A DNA stretch of 64,000 bases from Cladophialophora immunda (lineage: Eukaryota > Ascomycota > Eurotiomycetes > Chaetothyriales > Herpotrichiellaceae): positions 2,198,855 to 2,262,854 of the forward strand of contig NW_015622544.1 of NCBI RefSeq assembly GCF_000835495.1. Direction: 5' to 3'. A program made the translations under genes and the position numbers. Under the pieces are notes generated by a model. The model was not told where the DNA came from, did no database searches, and saw only the letters and a list, made by a program, of their open reading frames with translations. Of this stretch, positions 9,594-20,709 are shown piece after piece. Positions within the stretch are counted from its first letter, which is position 1, and the number at the start of each line of letters is the position of its first letter.

Positions 9594-11323
9594 TTACTTC
9601 CACTGCCTCAGTCGCGCGGCGACCTCGAGCATCCCCGCCGGCCACCACTGCTGCGGCGGGGCGTAAAAGGCGCCCCAGAGCCGGTCGCCGTACCGCGCCA
9701 TCAGGCCCTGCAGGGCCACGAACGGGAAATCGCCGACCCACCACGCCTCCTTCTCCAGCAGGAGCATCAGCACCAGCCAGTGCGCGTACACGTCCAGCGC
9801 CAGGACCTCGGCGGCCGTGAGCTCGCGGTCGTCCGCGGCCATCGTGTCGGGGCGCGGGTCGAGCAGCGGGAGGAGCAGGTCGACGTAGGTCTGCGGCGCG
9901 CTGGAGAAGAAGGCCAGGAACGAGCGCGACAGCGGCTCCGCCTGCGTGGGCCGCGGGCGTTGGAAGATGAAGTTCTTCAGCCACCCGGGCGCCTGGGCGA
10001 GCAGGCTGTCGGGGGTCACGGAGAACTTTTGGCATTGTTAGTTGCCCAAGCGGTTGGTCAAAAGACGGAACCACTTACAAAAGACGCATATTCAAATGGG
10101 ATGTCGACCTTGGGGTAGTCCGTGAAGGTGCTGCACATGATGTCGTTGAGGATCTCGTAGGCGTCGGATACCGAGGCGGTGCTCTCGTCGACGTGGGCGC
10201 CGGCCAGCGCATTCTCGATCCGGCATCGGAGCTGCGACGACGCCTGGTGGAACGTCGCGGCCAGGATGGCAAACATGCTGTGCGCGCGCTCAGGCATGGC
10301 CGCGCACTCGTCCGAGTCGGTCGGCGGCGCGGAAAACATCGTCTCCCACGGCGATTTGGAGGTTGAGCTTCCGCTTCGGATGCGGTTGGAATTCAACGCG
10401 ACGATCGTGGTCCGGATCCCTCGCAGGAGCAGGATCGTGTCGCGGGGCGTCAGGAGGTCGGGCACCTGCATCCCCTTGGCGCAGAGGATCCAGTGCTGGA
10501 TGTGCTGGAAGGCCAGTGCAAACGGGACCAGCAGCAGCGCGCTGGCGAGGAGGGGTTGCGTGTCCGCCTCCCGCGGCCGGGACGTCATGGTCCGCATCTG
10601 TTCAAGAGCCAGGGTGTGGTGCTCCAAGCCCAGGTCGAGGATGTGGCGCACGGTCTCGGGATCAACGCCTCCCTGGGAGATGGCGTCGCAGCACAGACAG
10701 GCGGCGGCGAGCGCCAGGACCGAGTGCGAGGCGACCTCGCTGTCGAGGGCCAGCTTGGCGATCCCGACCTGCAGAAGGATGCGGTCCTTTTGCCAGCTGG
10801 GAGCGGCCTTGCAGGTATGGTTGAGAAAATGAAAGTAGAGGTCCGCGTCGGTGACGTGGGACAAGACATCGCCGACTGCCACCAGACTCAAGACAGGAGC
10901 ACTGCTAGGCACCGGTGATCGAGAAAGCACTTCTCTCGTCGGAAGGGTCAAGAGACTCCCACCACCGAGTGACCCGGGGGGCGATGGAACTGGAGATGGA
11001 AGTTGAGACGTCGCTGTCGCGCTGGATTCGCTTGATTTAGAGGATCGCTGTTCCGATGCGTATGTACACGTCCGCAGACTCGTCTCGCAGAGCGTACAGC
11101 ACGGTCGCTTCTCGTCGCACTGCCAGCGGGCGTTAGGATTGGTACCTCTCCCAATGCCAGAGTGGAGGGGCGGTGTGCTCACTTTTTTCCTTCGTTGCTT
11201 GCATGTCAGGCAGCCGTTTCGAGATTTGGCGTGAGATCGCCTCGACCGAAACCCCGGGGGAAAGGCGGACGTCGGCGAGGACGACGATGAGCTTCTCTCC
11301 ATGGTTTCGGTGCTGGTTGGCAT
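9594..11323 (-). CDS. Zn2Cys6 transcription factor
   Basis: Fungal binuclear-cluster DNA-binding regulator, nuclear. Three exons (11183-11323, 10079-11119, 9594-10025) give about 537 residues. The cluster is C38-x2-C41-x6-C48-x6-C55-x2-C58-x6-C65 (GCLTCKQRRKK then CDEKRPCCTLC), preceded by a basic Ser/Arg-rich tail and followed by a Ser/Pro-rich linker. An extra Cys (C54) sits beside C55. Intron 1 (11120-11182) interrupts the cluster after the sixth basic residue and is in frame. The remainder is a helical fungal-TF middle region (LNHTCKAAPSWQ, LALAAACLCCDAISQ) typical of regulators with the DUF3468-like domain. Intron 2 (10026-10078) seems to end in AAG; an in-frame CAG acceptor at 9993 would remove 11 residues. 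Start chosen at the ATG beginning MPTSTETMERS; another in-frame ATG lies at 11407. Target genes are unknown. Confidence 0.88.
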
Positions 11324-12509
11324 GTTATGAATTGATCTCTCGAGCAGACGCTCAAGATGGGCCGCCGCTGCTGATATTTGTCGTCCCCTCAGGCCTACTC
11401 TATCCAACGTGCCGAGGCTTCAGGGGTATCACATCAATCCTTTCAGGAAATAGGGCTGCTGACTCATGTCTGGGGGATAAAGAAGGCTTCGTGGGTGTGC
11501 TGCAGGGTCTTGCAAGCCAAGTTACGAGTAAGTATGCTGTAGGGCTAGACGGTTGTTACAAATTATACCTGGGCTCCGCCCAAATGCGCACGGCGTTATT
11601 CAATCTGATTAGCCTGCGATTCGGCTGACATACAGTAGTCTCCTCGCAATGTCTCTTGGCAATAGGGCGGACAGCCTTGGCTGAAGTCATGAAGCTCCTC
11701 GTGGTCGGTGGTGGTGTGGGTGGGCACTGGTGGGTGGCATCGTGGCTGAGCCTCTCCCTAAGCCACGGCTGGCAAGGCTGAGCCAAGTGAGCAGGCCACG
11801 GCAGGCCTAACAGGGAACCTTACCGATTTCGCTAATCGATTTGTAATTCCGTGACCAGCTTGGGTTAGGCGGCGGTGGGGTTTATCCATCCATACCCTGC
11901 AGAACAAGGAGCCTCGGGGAGACGGCAAACTCCATTCGAAATGCCCGCTTCCGATGTAATATCGCCATGGGGAAATGCCAAAGGAGAAGCTCGAATGCCC
12001 AAACGAGGCTCGGCCCCGTATTGCTCTCCCTCCCGTCCGATGCGACGGCAGCAGTCGCATTTCCTCGACCGCCACGAGATGGGCTGGGAGCGATACTCTG
12101 CCAGCTGGAGGCCTCGGATTGGGACGGACTTGGGCGGCCCAGGTAATAGGCAGTTTTCAATTATCCAGGAAACAGACCGAACGCGGAGTCGCGGACGCAC
12201 AGCAACCACGCTGAGTTAGCACCGCTGGCAGCAGTGACAGGTCAACAAATGCCATTGGCAACGACGGGCCCAGCGTCCATGGTAGCCAGGATGCGACGTC
12301 ACATTTACGGCAGAACCAGTGATCTTAGCAGGCAGATTCATTTGTAAGAAACTTTCCATATTATCTAACTAGTGTGCTACAGAAGAAAAATGCTTGCAGT
12401 CTATTATTTTGGGGCCAGGTGCCCCGATAGGTCAATCCTCACAAAGTACGCCCGTGGTTGTGGTTGTGGTTGTTGTTTGTTGCAGTGGATCTCAGCACGT
12501 TACAGCCCA
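11324..12509. other. Intergenic, nothing recognised
   Basis: About 1.2 kb upstream of the Zn2Cys6 gene and downstream of the hydrolase gene. Overlapping open frames on both strands near 11865-12219 mirror each other and encode no recognisable sequence. A short GT-rich run occurs at 12450-12480. Confidence 0.5.
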
Positions 12510-13703
12510 TTACAGCCCATTCCTCTCTAGGAAATCGAACATGACTTGGTAGCCAGCAGTGGCATTGTTGTGGAGCGGGAAGGCGTGGCCAGTGTTGGGC
12601 TGGATATAGTCCTCCACAACTGCGGCATTGGGGTAGGTATCCTTCAAGTCCTGCGGGTCGTACGCGCCCTTGCAGTCACCGTCGCAGATGTAGAAGTCGA
12701 ACTCGGCCAAGAAGAACTGAACCGGCGCTTTCAGGCCCAGGCCCTTTTGCCCAATGATGTGGAAGGCCGAGGCGAGCTCGGCGACGGGCACGGGCTGCTT
12801 GAGAGAATCGCCGTAGTCGAGCATCTCCTTGGTGAACGCGGTGGCGGGATTGCCGCCGAAGAAGAGATTCTGAATGCCGCTCTTCTGGCACACAACGTAG
12901 CCACTCGGTCGGTCGAAAGGAGGAGAAGCCGTGGCAGCAAAGTCCACGCCCCACGAAGCCATCCCGGGCGCGGCCAGGTATTTGCCGTAAAAGTAGCCAG
13001 TGATGATGACTCCGTCGGTCAGCGTGGGATACTGGGCAATCAAGGCGGAGGTGAGGAACGATCCGAAGCTGTGGCCGACATGGACAATCTGGTTCGGTTT
13101 TGCCAACGAGTTGAATTGTGCAGTGACCGGTTGTGCCTTCGCGGCGAGGCTGTAGATGGTTCCGTTGCGTGCCATCAAGGTCAGCTGTCGAAGGATCTCG
13201 AGCTCGAGCGGAGCTTGCACCACGTTGTACGCGTCAGGGTGGTCGGATTGACCAGCTCCTAGACGGTCGTACGTGAGGATGGAATATCCTGCTTTGAGCG
13301 ACGCCTCGACGTAAGACTGATTCTCCCGGTCGAGCTCAGGATCCCAATATCTTCCATCATAATGCGCGCCGTGAGTCGCGATCTGCAGAATGTCCTTTTT
13401 CGCCCCGGGGGCTTTGGGGATACACAGCTGGGCATGGATATTGAAGGTCTCAGCGGTCGTGGTGTTTTTGACAACGGTCTGTGCACCCTGGGGAGTGCTC
13501 CAGGTGTCTCCGTAGATCGCCCATGCTCGTGCTTCGATATTACTGTCCACCCTTCGGATGTCGTAGGTCGCGCTGTCTGCGGAAGCGAACACCGGGATAT
13601 TCAATTGCTTGCAGTACCCGTGGGTTCTCTGCGCAGCCTTGACAGGAGACGCTGAGGCAATCGGGGAGAGCGCCAACAAGGCTATGACAAAGGTGGCGGC
13701 CAT
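12510..13703 (-). CDS. Secreted alpha/beta hydrolase
   Basis: Serine hydrolase of the alpha/beta fold; the substrate (an ester or amide) is not predictable. Single exon, 397 residues. A signal peptide is clear: MAATFVIALLALSPIASASP. The nucleophile elbow is GHSFG (in VHVGHSFGSFLTS), the oxyanion strand region has ATHGAHYDGRYWDP, and a likely acid and base are in EFDFYICDGDC and NTGHAFPLHNN. Cysteines are few and paired in the secreted part (CKQLN, QLCIP, VVCQKSG, ICDGDC), consistent with disulphides. It stands alone, with about 1.2 kb of gene-free sequence on either side. Its start is supported by the signal peptide and by a TATA element about 90 bp upstream. Confidence 0.88.
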   Translation of the reverse strand: MAATFVIALLALSPIASASPVKAAQRTHGYCKQLNIPVFASADSATYDIRRVDSNIEARAWAIYGDTWSTPQGAQTVVKNTTTAETFNIHAQLCIPKAPGAKKDILQIATHGAHYDGRYWDPELDRENQSYVEASLKAGYSILTYDRLGAGQSDHPDAYNVVQAPLELEILRQLTLMARNGTIYSLAAKAQPVTAQFNSLAKPNQIVHVGHSFGSFLTSALIAQYPTLTDGVIITGYFYGKYLAAPGMASWGVDFAATASPPFDRPSGYVVCQKSGIQNLFFGGNPATAFTKEMLDYGDSLKQPVPVAELASAFHIIGQKGLGLKAPVQFFLAEFDFYICDGDCKGAYDPQDLKDTYPNAAVVEDYIQPNTGHAFPLHNNATAGYQVMFDFLERNGL

Positions 13704-15049
13704 TTTAAAGCGTGCGGGAGCAGGATCAGGGTAAAACTATGCGGGAATTTGGATTGTGTCTCCGATCGAACAGCGGCAGCGAGACAAGCGGTTTATATAG
13801 ATGTAGAGAGAAGCAATGCCCGCTCAAGGCCGGCTTTCTGGACGATGACGTCCTAGCAGGTGCACCATCACAGCGACATTTCAGCTGCCATGGCGGGCAT
13901 TGTCCAGGACCGTATGCTGGCGCATAGATCGGGGAACTTTGGACAAGAAATGGTCGCAACCTCCGCCATGGCGCAGTTCTCGTTACGTTATGGGAGCTAT
14001 GCTGGCGCTGCTGGGCTGAATAACAGAGTTGTGCGGTGGTGCAAGCCAGGGGTAAACAGTCGAATCTCTCATGAGGATGGAGGAGCTCTCCTGGCTCGTT
14101 GCATCGCCGTTCTAAAGAATTAACCCGAGGCGGAAGTGGCTCGTCATATCCCCCACCAGGGCGAGACTCTCCACGTGTATGAGAGTCTCAAATTGGACAA
14201 GTCTGTGAGGAAGCAATTGTGTTGGGTTCCATCCAGCAACTCGGACGATGCAGAGATGGACCGACATGTGCTATATCGACCAGGGGCGTATTCGCTAAGC
14301 GCGGGCGTATTGGTGGCGCCGGGTCCCGCTGCGCTATGACAATTCCCAGTGTCCGGATCTGCGTTTCAGGGCCCTTAGTCATGATGCATAGATCGAAAGG
14401 ACATTCGGGGCTTAGAGACGACCTCACTAGGCTAGCTTGTTGCCTGCCGAGATCACCAGGGACTGCCACCGGCGTAAAAGCTACTCTTCCTTTGATCTAC
14501 GCCGTACATCTTCTTGGCTCGATGATGAAGTTGTTGCCGTTTCCTGGACATTTACCACGCTCTCTAGTCTCGGTCCGGTATGCTTGGGATCCAAGGTTTC
14601 CTCCGAGAGGGCAGTGCGCATCAAAAGGCTAGTATAATTTGAATCAAGCGACAATGGAAGGATAGTGACGGACAGACGCCAACGAGCAAGGCTGGTAGAG
14701 TAAATCCAAATCAGCTGCAAGCAATTCCGTCATGCCTCGTTCGACTCGATTTCCACGGGGCATTGCTAGGTCTCCCTCACGCCCTCCTTGAAACTTGATG
14801 ACACGGTACATGAGGTAAAGCGTGGATAGCTTGACAGGATTGCTATAAAGTATTCGAAATCGCCCGGCATTTGGCGATTATTACTCCATCATCCTACTAA
14901 ACAACGCCTCAAGTACAGAGTATCTGATCAAGCCTCCTGATCCAGTTCCCACTCCATAACCTCCCACAAGACAGTACACTTTCAACGCCTATCACTTTCC
15001 AAATCGCCCAACACTCTTCCACCACTTCAGACTTCGTCACTCCGCAACA
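13704..15049. other. Intergenic, divergent promoter region
   Basis: About 1.35 kb between the divergent hydrolase and the small PY-motif membrane protein. TATA-like elements occur at both ends (13793-13799 minus; TATAAA at 14844-14849 plus). No coding sequence is supported. Confidence 0.5.
13793..13799 (-). promoter_or_regulatory. Candidate TATA box of the secreted hydrolase gene
   Basis: On the minus strand the sequence reads TATATAA about 90 bp upstream of the ATG at 13703. Position and sequence are right for a core promoter element; there is no functional evidence. Confidence 0.5.
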
Positions 15050-15301
15050 ATGGTTGCCATCGCTCTCGCCCTCGGCGCCGCCATCTATTTCACTGCCGAA
15101 AAAGTGCGCGACCACAAGAAAAAGAAGCAAGTCTTGAAAGCTCAACAAGCTCCGCGAGCGGACTCAGTTGCACCAGCCTCCCCGTTCGAGAACAACGCAG
15201 CCCGCCGCTCGGGAGAATCGCTCCCACCATATGTGGTGTTCAGAGAACCTCCAGCGTACCAAGTTAAAGACCAACACCACGAACTTAAGGTCGCCAACTA
15301 A
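15050..15301 (+). CDS. Small membrane protein with PY motifs (function unknown)
   Basis: Predicted 83-residue protein in one exon. A hydrophobic N-terminal segment (about residues 2-15) is followed at once by a strongly basic stretch (DHKKKK), which would orient the rest of the chain to the cytosol as a signal anchor. The soluble part is polar and disordered-looking, and ends with LPPY (58-61) and PPAY (67-70). PPxY is the ligand of WW domains in Rsp5/Nedd4-type ubiquitin ligases, and small membrane adaptors with this arrangement exist in yeast. I do not recognise the gene itself. The 5' region has TATAAA about 200 bp upstream and a CAAC-rich context (CAACAATGG) around the ATG that suits fungal initiation. 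It is short enough that chance cannot be excluded. Confidence 0.6.
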   Translation: MVAIALALGAAIYFTAEKVRDHKKKKQVLKAQQAPRADSVAPASPFENNAARRSGESLPPYVVFREPPAYQVKDQHHELKVAN

Positions 15302-16701
15302 GCCCCCCCGCCGCCCCGGTCAGCGGCGCGTGGGACTTTCGAAGGCGCTTAGACGGAGCCGGAGGTTTGGACGGAGCCAGGTTTTAGACATCGCGGGGGG
15401 AAGAGGGGGCGTTCGGATCTTCTAGCATGTTGGCGTTCCCTTGCATCTTGTTTCCGAGGGGTATAGCGTCGAGGAATTTGTCAGGAGATTTCCCCATTAG
15501 ACACTGGCATCGGGGTCATTGGACGAGTTGCACATAGCCATTAATATTGATTCCCATCTTCCTGCCAGATTCCCGATATTCCTTGCATGGCTAGTTTCCC
15601 CTAGACCGGCAATGGACTCCATGTCTACACTCCTGGCAGCTTTGCCCGACACCGTCGCATCTCCTCCGATCATCTATAGACCTACGAAGCTCGAGAAAGA
15701 CTGAAGGTAGAACGAGTATGAGGTCGTTGAAGTGCCTGCTGAAGGTGGCGTGCCGAATAGAGTGCCCACGGCGCAGAATCTGATTGTGTCAGGAGACATA
15801 CGAGGTGTGCATCTCGCATTTCCACTCTCAGGAATAATCCCATCTGCATATGCTGGGGATCTCCCAGAGTCCCTTGCTGCACGATAGTTGCCACGCCACA
15901 CCACAGACTAGTGGGTAAGGCGCACCGTGCATATCCTCCATGGAGGATGACAGGCGAGACTCCGGTTTTGACTAGGCATCATTAAAGTTATTGAAACTGT
16001 CATGGACAGACCCGCACGAATATTCCATCTAGCCTGGCAAGCCTCGCGAATACGCTTCCCGCCCCGCATTTACGCAGTATACAATACGCTCCTTCCCCCA
16101 TAGATCACTCCCACGATAGTCAAGGATTTCATGGCACTGCTATGCTCGTACTCGTATGTCATAATGACTTAGGCTGCGGCAGAGACACGAAGGCACACCT
16201 CCCTGCTGCATCCCAAACCCTCCCCCGTCATGGACCGGCACAAAAAGCCTGGGTCTGCTGCGCCTCGCTCCGCGGTGACTAAGGTGCAATTGATTGCGAG
16301 GCGCCGATGCGCCGAAGCGTTCATACGCGATGCTCTCGGGTCATTTGCGCAACAACTAAGCGATGGCTACAATCGCCGTGTCCGGCGAGTCAAAGTGGTC
16401 GTGGTGATTCCACCCCAATACATACACCACTGGCCTAGACTCTCTGCAAGTTGATATGAAGCGTCATGTTCCATAAATAGGGGGTCAAGCCACAATGACA
16501 TAGTTGAGCGTCGACTGCTAGCAGCTTAAGACTCTTCAGTTTATAAGCCTGGGTGTTCGACGACTTGTGTTTTGTTCCTGATCAATCTCGCCATCGAACA
16601 TCACATTGCCTCTGTTCCTCATAGCATTTCCCGCTCAACTCAGCCAACTGTGCGACATACCCGTGCATCTTGTCCAAAGAAGCGTACAGAACATCTTCGC
16701 C
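15302..16701. other. Intergenic, nothing recognised
   Basis: About 1.4 kb between the small membrane protein and the SYLF gene. I see no domain-bearing open frame, RNA gene or notable repeat. Confidence 0.5.
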
Positions 16702-17420
16702 ATGACGGGAAGCCTCAAGAAGGAATGCGACAAGGCGGCGCAGATCCTCAAGAGCTTCATTGGTAGGCACTGTCTCAACGAAAGCCGAATGGCAACTGGT
16801 CACATGCTGACACAAGCACAGACAAAGGTAGAATACCGGCGCAAGTCATCGCAAATGCAAAAGGCCTTGCCATATTCTCGGGCTTCCGCGCCGCGATGTA
16901 CCTCGCCGGCGCGGGCGGATCGGGCGTCGTCGTCGCGCGTCTCCCGGACGGGTCCTGGTCGCCCCCGTCTGCGTTTTCCGTCCGATCTGGCGGGTTTGGA
17001 GTCGTGTACGGCGTGGACGTGTACGACTGCGTGTGCGTCCTCAACACCAGCGAAGCCGTCGACGCCTACATGAAGAGCGAAATGACACTGGGCGCCGGCG
17101 CGTCCATGGCTGCCGGCCCCATCGGAGGCACCGCCGACATCAGCACCAAAGAGGTCAATCCCATCTGGACATACACCAAGTCGCGAGGTCTTTATGGCGG
17201 ATTAACCGTGGACGGCACCGTCATCAAGGAGCGGCCGAGCGTCAATGCGGAGTCGTATGGCTCGAATGTCACGGCGGCGAAGATCTTGAAGGGCGAGACA
17301 GAGTGGCCGTCAAGGACACAACTCCAAGAGGTGCTCAAGATGGCGGAAGGAAAGCGTGCGGATGCACAGGTCCTCGGGGCGGTCAGCAGCGAGCCGACTC
17401 CCGGCGACTTGAAGGAGTAA
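16702..17420 (+). CDS. SYLF (Ysc84-like) lipid-binding domain protein
   Basis: SYLF domains bind phosphoinositides and, in Ysc84-type proteins, actin at endocytic sites. Two exons (16702-16762, 16822-17420) give 219 residues, nearly all of it the SYLF domain. The splice restores SFIDKGRIPAQVIANAKGLA, the family's N-terminal signature, followed by GFRAAMYLAGAGGSGVVVAR, GGFGVVYGVDVYDCVCVLN, GAGASMAAGPIGG and SRGLYGGLTVDGTVI. No SH3 domain follows, unlike Ysc84/Lsb3, so it corresponds to the stand-alone SYLF proteins common in filamentous fungi. Start chosen at the ATG giving MTGSLKKECDKAAQILKSF, the usual N-terminal helix of the family. Confidence 0.9.
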
Positions 17421-18104
17421 TCAGCATTGTTTGGTGAAGTTCCAATCATTCGGAATTGTGTCTGAGAGGGTCCATCGCGAAAGGGATTTGGGAATGTATT
17501 TACAGCGAATTCGGGAGGAAAGAGGGGGGGGGAGGCGAAATAGCAGCCATTCTGTATGTATTTCAAGGAGGTCGGACGTGGTCAATTTCGACGACGATCA
17601 ACAGTAATCAATTTAATCGATTATCTTAATTGCCATAAGAGTACCGAGTACTGCTGAAGACAATCTGAGCTCTTGTACTCCGTTCTCCTCCTCTATGGCA
17701 GTCACAACAGAAGCTTAGCGACAGAGACTCGACTTTCTCCAAATACAATGCCAAGGGAACAGGGGCCAGTCGGGCGAATAATCTTGCCGCGAGCGAAAAA
17801 GGTGATGCCTTCGCGATCGTCCTCTACTCAATACCTCTGCTAACCATCTCTATTGGCGGGTGAGATGATGCATGTCTGCCTAACCAGCTGTATCTATGCA
17901 ACTGGGGACTGAGGCTAACATATGAACTAGTATCGAGGCCGCTTGCCAGAGAAGTGACCACCCGCCTGCCTTGTTTTGGCATCAAGCAAGAAGCCCATCA
18001 CCAGGAAAAGCGAAAGAACGGCCCACATACCACTATCTCACGACTATACTACTGTGTACACTAGCTACGGGACGCTTGCCAACCAAGGGAAGGACGCGCT
18101 GAAG
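17421..18104. other. Region upstream of the HET gene, possible unresolved 5' exon
   Basis: About 680 bp. The HET reading frame is open from 17958 but has no ATG until 18105. A plausible intron (GTGAGA near 17861 to an acceptor at 17931, with GCTAACATATGAACTAG at its end) sits just upstream, so a short 5' exon may exist. I could not join it in frame to the HET open frame. Confidence 0.4.
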
Positions 18105-20117
18105 ATGCGAGAGGACGCGGACGTCTCGCTTCGCACGATCCGACAGGAACTCGGTCAGCCGATCTACGCCGCGCTGCTCGAGATCCAAAAGTACCGCACC
18201 GCGGAAGTCAAGTCTTTGGAATGGATCCAGTCGTTGGAATGCCTCCACATGAAAAGCGATGGGGCCCGAAATCGCCCAGGTATTGCCGGCAGATACCGCC
18301 GTAGCGACATGCCACGGCCGTCAGATCGGCTTCTAGGCCGGACATGCATCAACCCTTTCGATTCTGGAGACTACATCGCCGTTTCGTACGTGTGGGATCC
18401 AGCGCCGGGGGAGGACTCCAGCCGGGGGCGATATCGCGTCGAATCAAGGAGGACGCTTCACCCGTCGTCAAGTCGAGTGAGAGACGTGGTCTGGGACCGC
18501 GTCTCAAGATTCGCCGCCTACGTTGGCTGCACGAATTTCTGGATCGACCAGGAGTGCATTAACCAGAAAGACGAGGGCGAGAAAGAAGTCGCGATGCAAT
18601 GCATGGACCTTGTCTATAGCCATAGTGACCACTCCGTGGCGTTGCTCACAGTGCATGTCGGCTACCAGGAGGAATTGGATCTCTTGGCCGAGCTCCTTAG
18701 TGACAGCTTCGTTGCCGACGACGACGATACAGCACCAGATCTGAGACTCAACACTTATATGCTCGGGAGCGTTGAGAAGATTCTAGAGCTCCTGTCCTCA
18801 ATCACCTCGGACCACTGGTGGAGCAGAGCATGGACTTTTCAGGAGGATTACCGCGCCGGGACGAAGATGACTTTGCTCATCCCTCACGACCCGTCTCTCG
18901 AAGACCGAAAACGAAACGCCAAAAATCTGTTGTTTGGTGACCTTGAAGGCGAGCTGTGCGTCAAATCCGCCAAGTTCCGCGAAAAGGCTTCTCGACTCTG
19001 TCTCGCGTACATGAATGAAAGCCGGCGTCAGAAGAGACTCGAAGACATGGCTGGGCGGATTTTGCAGCGCGCGGGCAAATACAGAGTCACGCTCCAGGAC
19101 CGCCAGGCAGAGGACACAATATACGCAGTCCGCAAATCCATGTCTCCCAGCATCTTCGCCGACGTCGATGCTCGGAAGGCCAGAACATGTTCTGACCGCC
19201 TCGCCATCGTGGCAAATTGCTGTGACTATTCCGTGCGATTGAATACAAAGAAACTACAAAGCAGCAATCTCAGCTTGAGTCTGGCCTTGCTCGCTCTGTA
19301 TCTCCTCAACGGAGAGATCCTCATGAACGGCGGCGGCGGTGATCTAGAAGGGCGTCATGGCAGCAGCAGCAGCGTCGCTCCACTCAATGGCACGATATTC
19401 GACTTCCTCAAGACGCAGAGTCTCGACAGCTTCTCGCCGCCAATCAGCCAGCAGCTCACGTTTATCAAGAGCTGCCGCTTCATCCGGGTCAGATTGACGG
19501 ACGAAGGAATCCGAACTCGAGGCCACCTCTGGGAGCTTGGGCCCAAGATACCTGTGAAGGTCCGTCATCCTGTTTCCAGGCAGTATAAGTCGACCGGCCG
19601 CTTGAGGCAGGGCCAGCGCAGGAGCCTTGGCCAACTTCTCCAGAAGCTCCAGTCTGGGCAGTACAAGATGCAATACGAGGAACTCGCCGAGTCTCTCGAG
19701 TGGTTTCTCGACCAGGACGAGTACTGCGCGGGTGATGACGAGCTGAGCTTCTCCAGAAAATTCCAGACCTGGATGGCCAGCGAGGTTGCCGACGCAATCC
19801 CGGATCGGAAGAAGGTTTTGCGCCTGGGGCGGCTCATTGATACACGACGAGACGCCGAAGACGGCTATACCGGTATCTTCGTCTGCGACGACGACGACGA
19901 GAGAGCGGGAGCGGGGGAGAACGTTTTCACGGCTTCTTGGGATGGAGAAGGCGAGGAGCTTGATAAACATGTTAGCCTGGAGGTGGACGTGCGAGGTTAT
20001 AATCGGTCAGGTATTCCCATGCTGGAGGCCAAGAGGTGGATTAACGGGCTGATTTTCTTTCGTGGGCGTCGCAGAGGCGATTTCATCTTCCCCTGGCACC
20101 CGTCCTTGACGGTCTAA
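18105..20117 (+). CDS. HET-domain (heterokaryon incompatibility) protein
   Basis: HET domains trigger cell death or growth arrest after fusion of unlike fungal cells, and many genomes carry large families. From the first in-frame ATG the protein has about 670 residues. The HET core is well conserved: DYIAVSYVWDPA, NFWIDQECINQKDEGEK, MDLVYSHSDHSVALL and WWSRAWTFQEDY. The C-terminal half has no domain I recognise (no WD40, NACHT or ankyrin repeats visible) apart from an acidic DDDDE run late in the protein. The true N-terminus is uncertain: the frame is open for 147 nt upstream without an ATG, so either translation starts at 18105 or an upstream exon was missed. The gene sits in the accessory part of the window, typical for this family. 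Confidence 0.85.
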   Translation: MREDADVSLRTIRQELGQPIYAALLEIQKYRTAEVKSLEWIQSLECLHMKSDGARNRPGIAGRYRRSDMPRPSDRLLGRTCINPFDSGDYIAVSYVWDPAPGEDSSRGRYRVESRRTLHPSSSRVRDVVWDRVSRFAAYVGCTNFWIDQECINQKDEGEKEVAMQCMDLVYSHSDHSVALLTVHVGYQEELDLLAELLSDSFVADDDDTAPDLRLNTYMLGSVEKILELLSSITSDHWWSRAWTFQEDYRAGTKMTLLIPHDPSLEDRKRNAKNLLFGDLEGELCVKSAKFREKASRLCLAYMNESRRQKRLEDMAGRILQRAGKYRVTLQDRQAEDTIYAVRKSMSPSIFADVDARKARTCSDRLAIVANCCDYSVRLNTKKLQSSNLSLSLALLALYLLNGEILMNGGGGDLEGRHGSSSSVAPLNGTIFDFLKTQSLDSFSPPISQQLTFIKSCRFIRVRLTDEGIRTRGHLWELGPKIPVKVRHPVSRQYKSTGRLRQGQRRSLGQLLQKLQSGQYKMQYEELAESLEWFLDQDEYCAGDDELSFSRKFQTWMASEVADAIPDRKKVLRLGRLIDTRRDAEDGYTGIFVCDDDDERAGAGENVFTASWDGEGEELDKHVSLEVDVRGYNRSGIPMLEAKRWINGLIFFRGRRRGDFIFPWHPSLTV

Positions 20118-20709
20118 ACATCAGTAGATAGGACAGATGGGGCACGATCTGGAGGAACCCCTGGGCTTCAAGTAGATTATAGGTTTTGGCTTGTAGCCGA
20201 CAACAGGGTGGTCATCCACAGGACCCTCAGATCCTCGGCCACAATACAACGCCTGACTGATATAGACACGCCCGAGCCCCCTATTGCCACCTCCCATCCC
20301 GACCGGGCCGGGATAACTTATCCACAAAGGGGTCTAACACTGCATGTGCGGGACCCTTCGCAAGGCTTCGCCCCCGTGGCTACTCCGTGAATATGATTGG
20401 CGGGACAGTGGTACCGTTCGAAGCCACAGCCAATGAGAAGCAGCCATGAAGTCATAGCAGCACGTATGATGGCATGTCCGGGGAAGCGAGGGGGTTGCGG
20501 GCGTCTGGGTGCGATACAGGGAAACGAGTTGCGCCGTGGAGGAAGGGGTCTTTAGAACACGACAGTTGCGGATCTCGAAACTTCTTCTCTAATTCTATTC
20601 CATCTTCACTCTAAGAATTACAAGTCTCCCCTCCCTCGTATCTATCGTCGAGGAACAACGCTCAATTATATATATACAAGCCAACTCGAAAAACCTCTTC
20701 ACATTCACA
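20118..20709. other. Intergenic, nothing recognised
   Basis: About 590 bp between the HET gene and the repeat-protein gene. A TATATATATA run at 20667-20676 lies 35-45 bp upstream of the next ATG, and could be its TATA element or part of the leader. Confidence 0.45.

Noticed and set aside
12546..13262. 238-codon plus-strand open frame
   Set aside because: Antisense shadow of the secreted hydrolase, produced by GC-rich third positions.
19344..19970. 208-codon minus-strand open frame
   Set aside because: Lies wholly within the HET gene on the opposite strand and carries no recognisable sequence.
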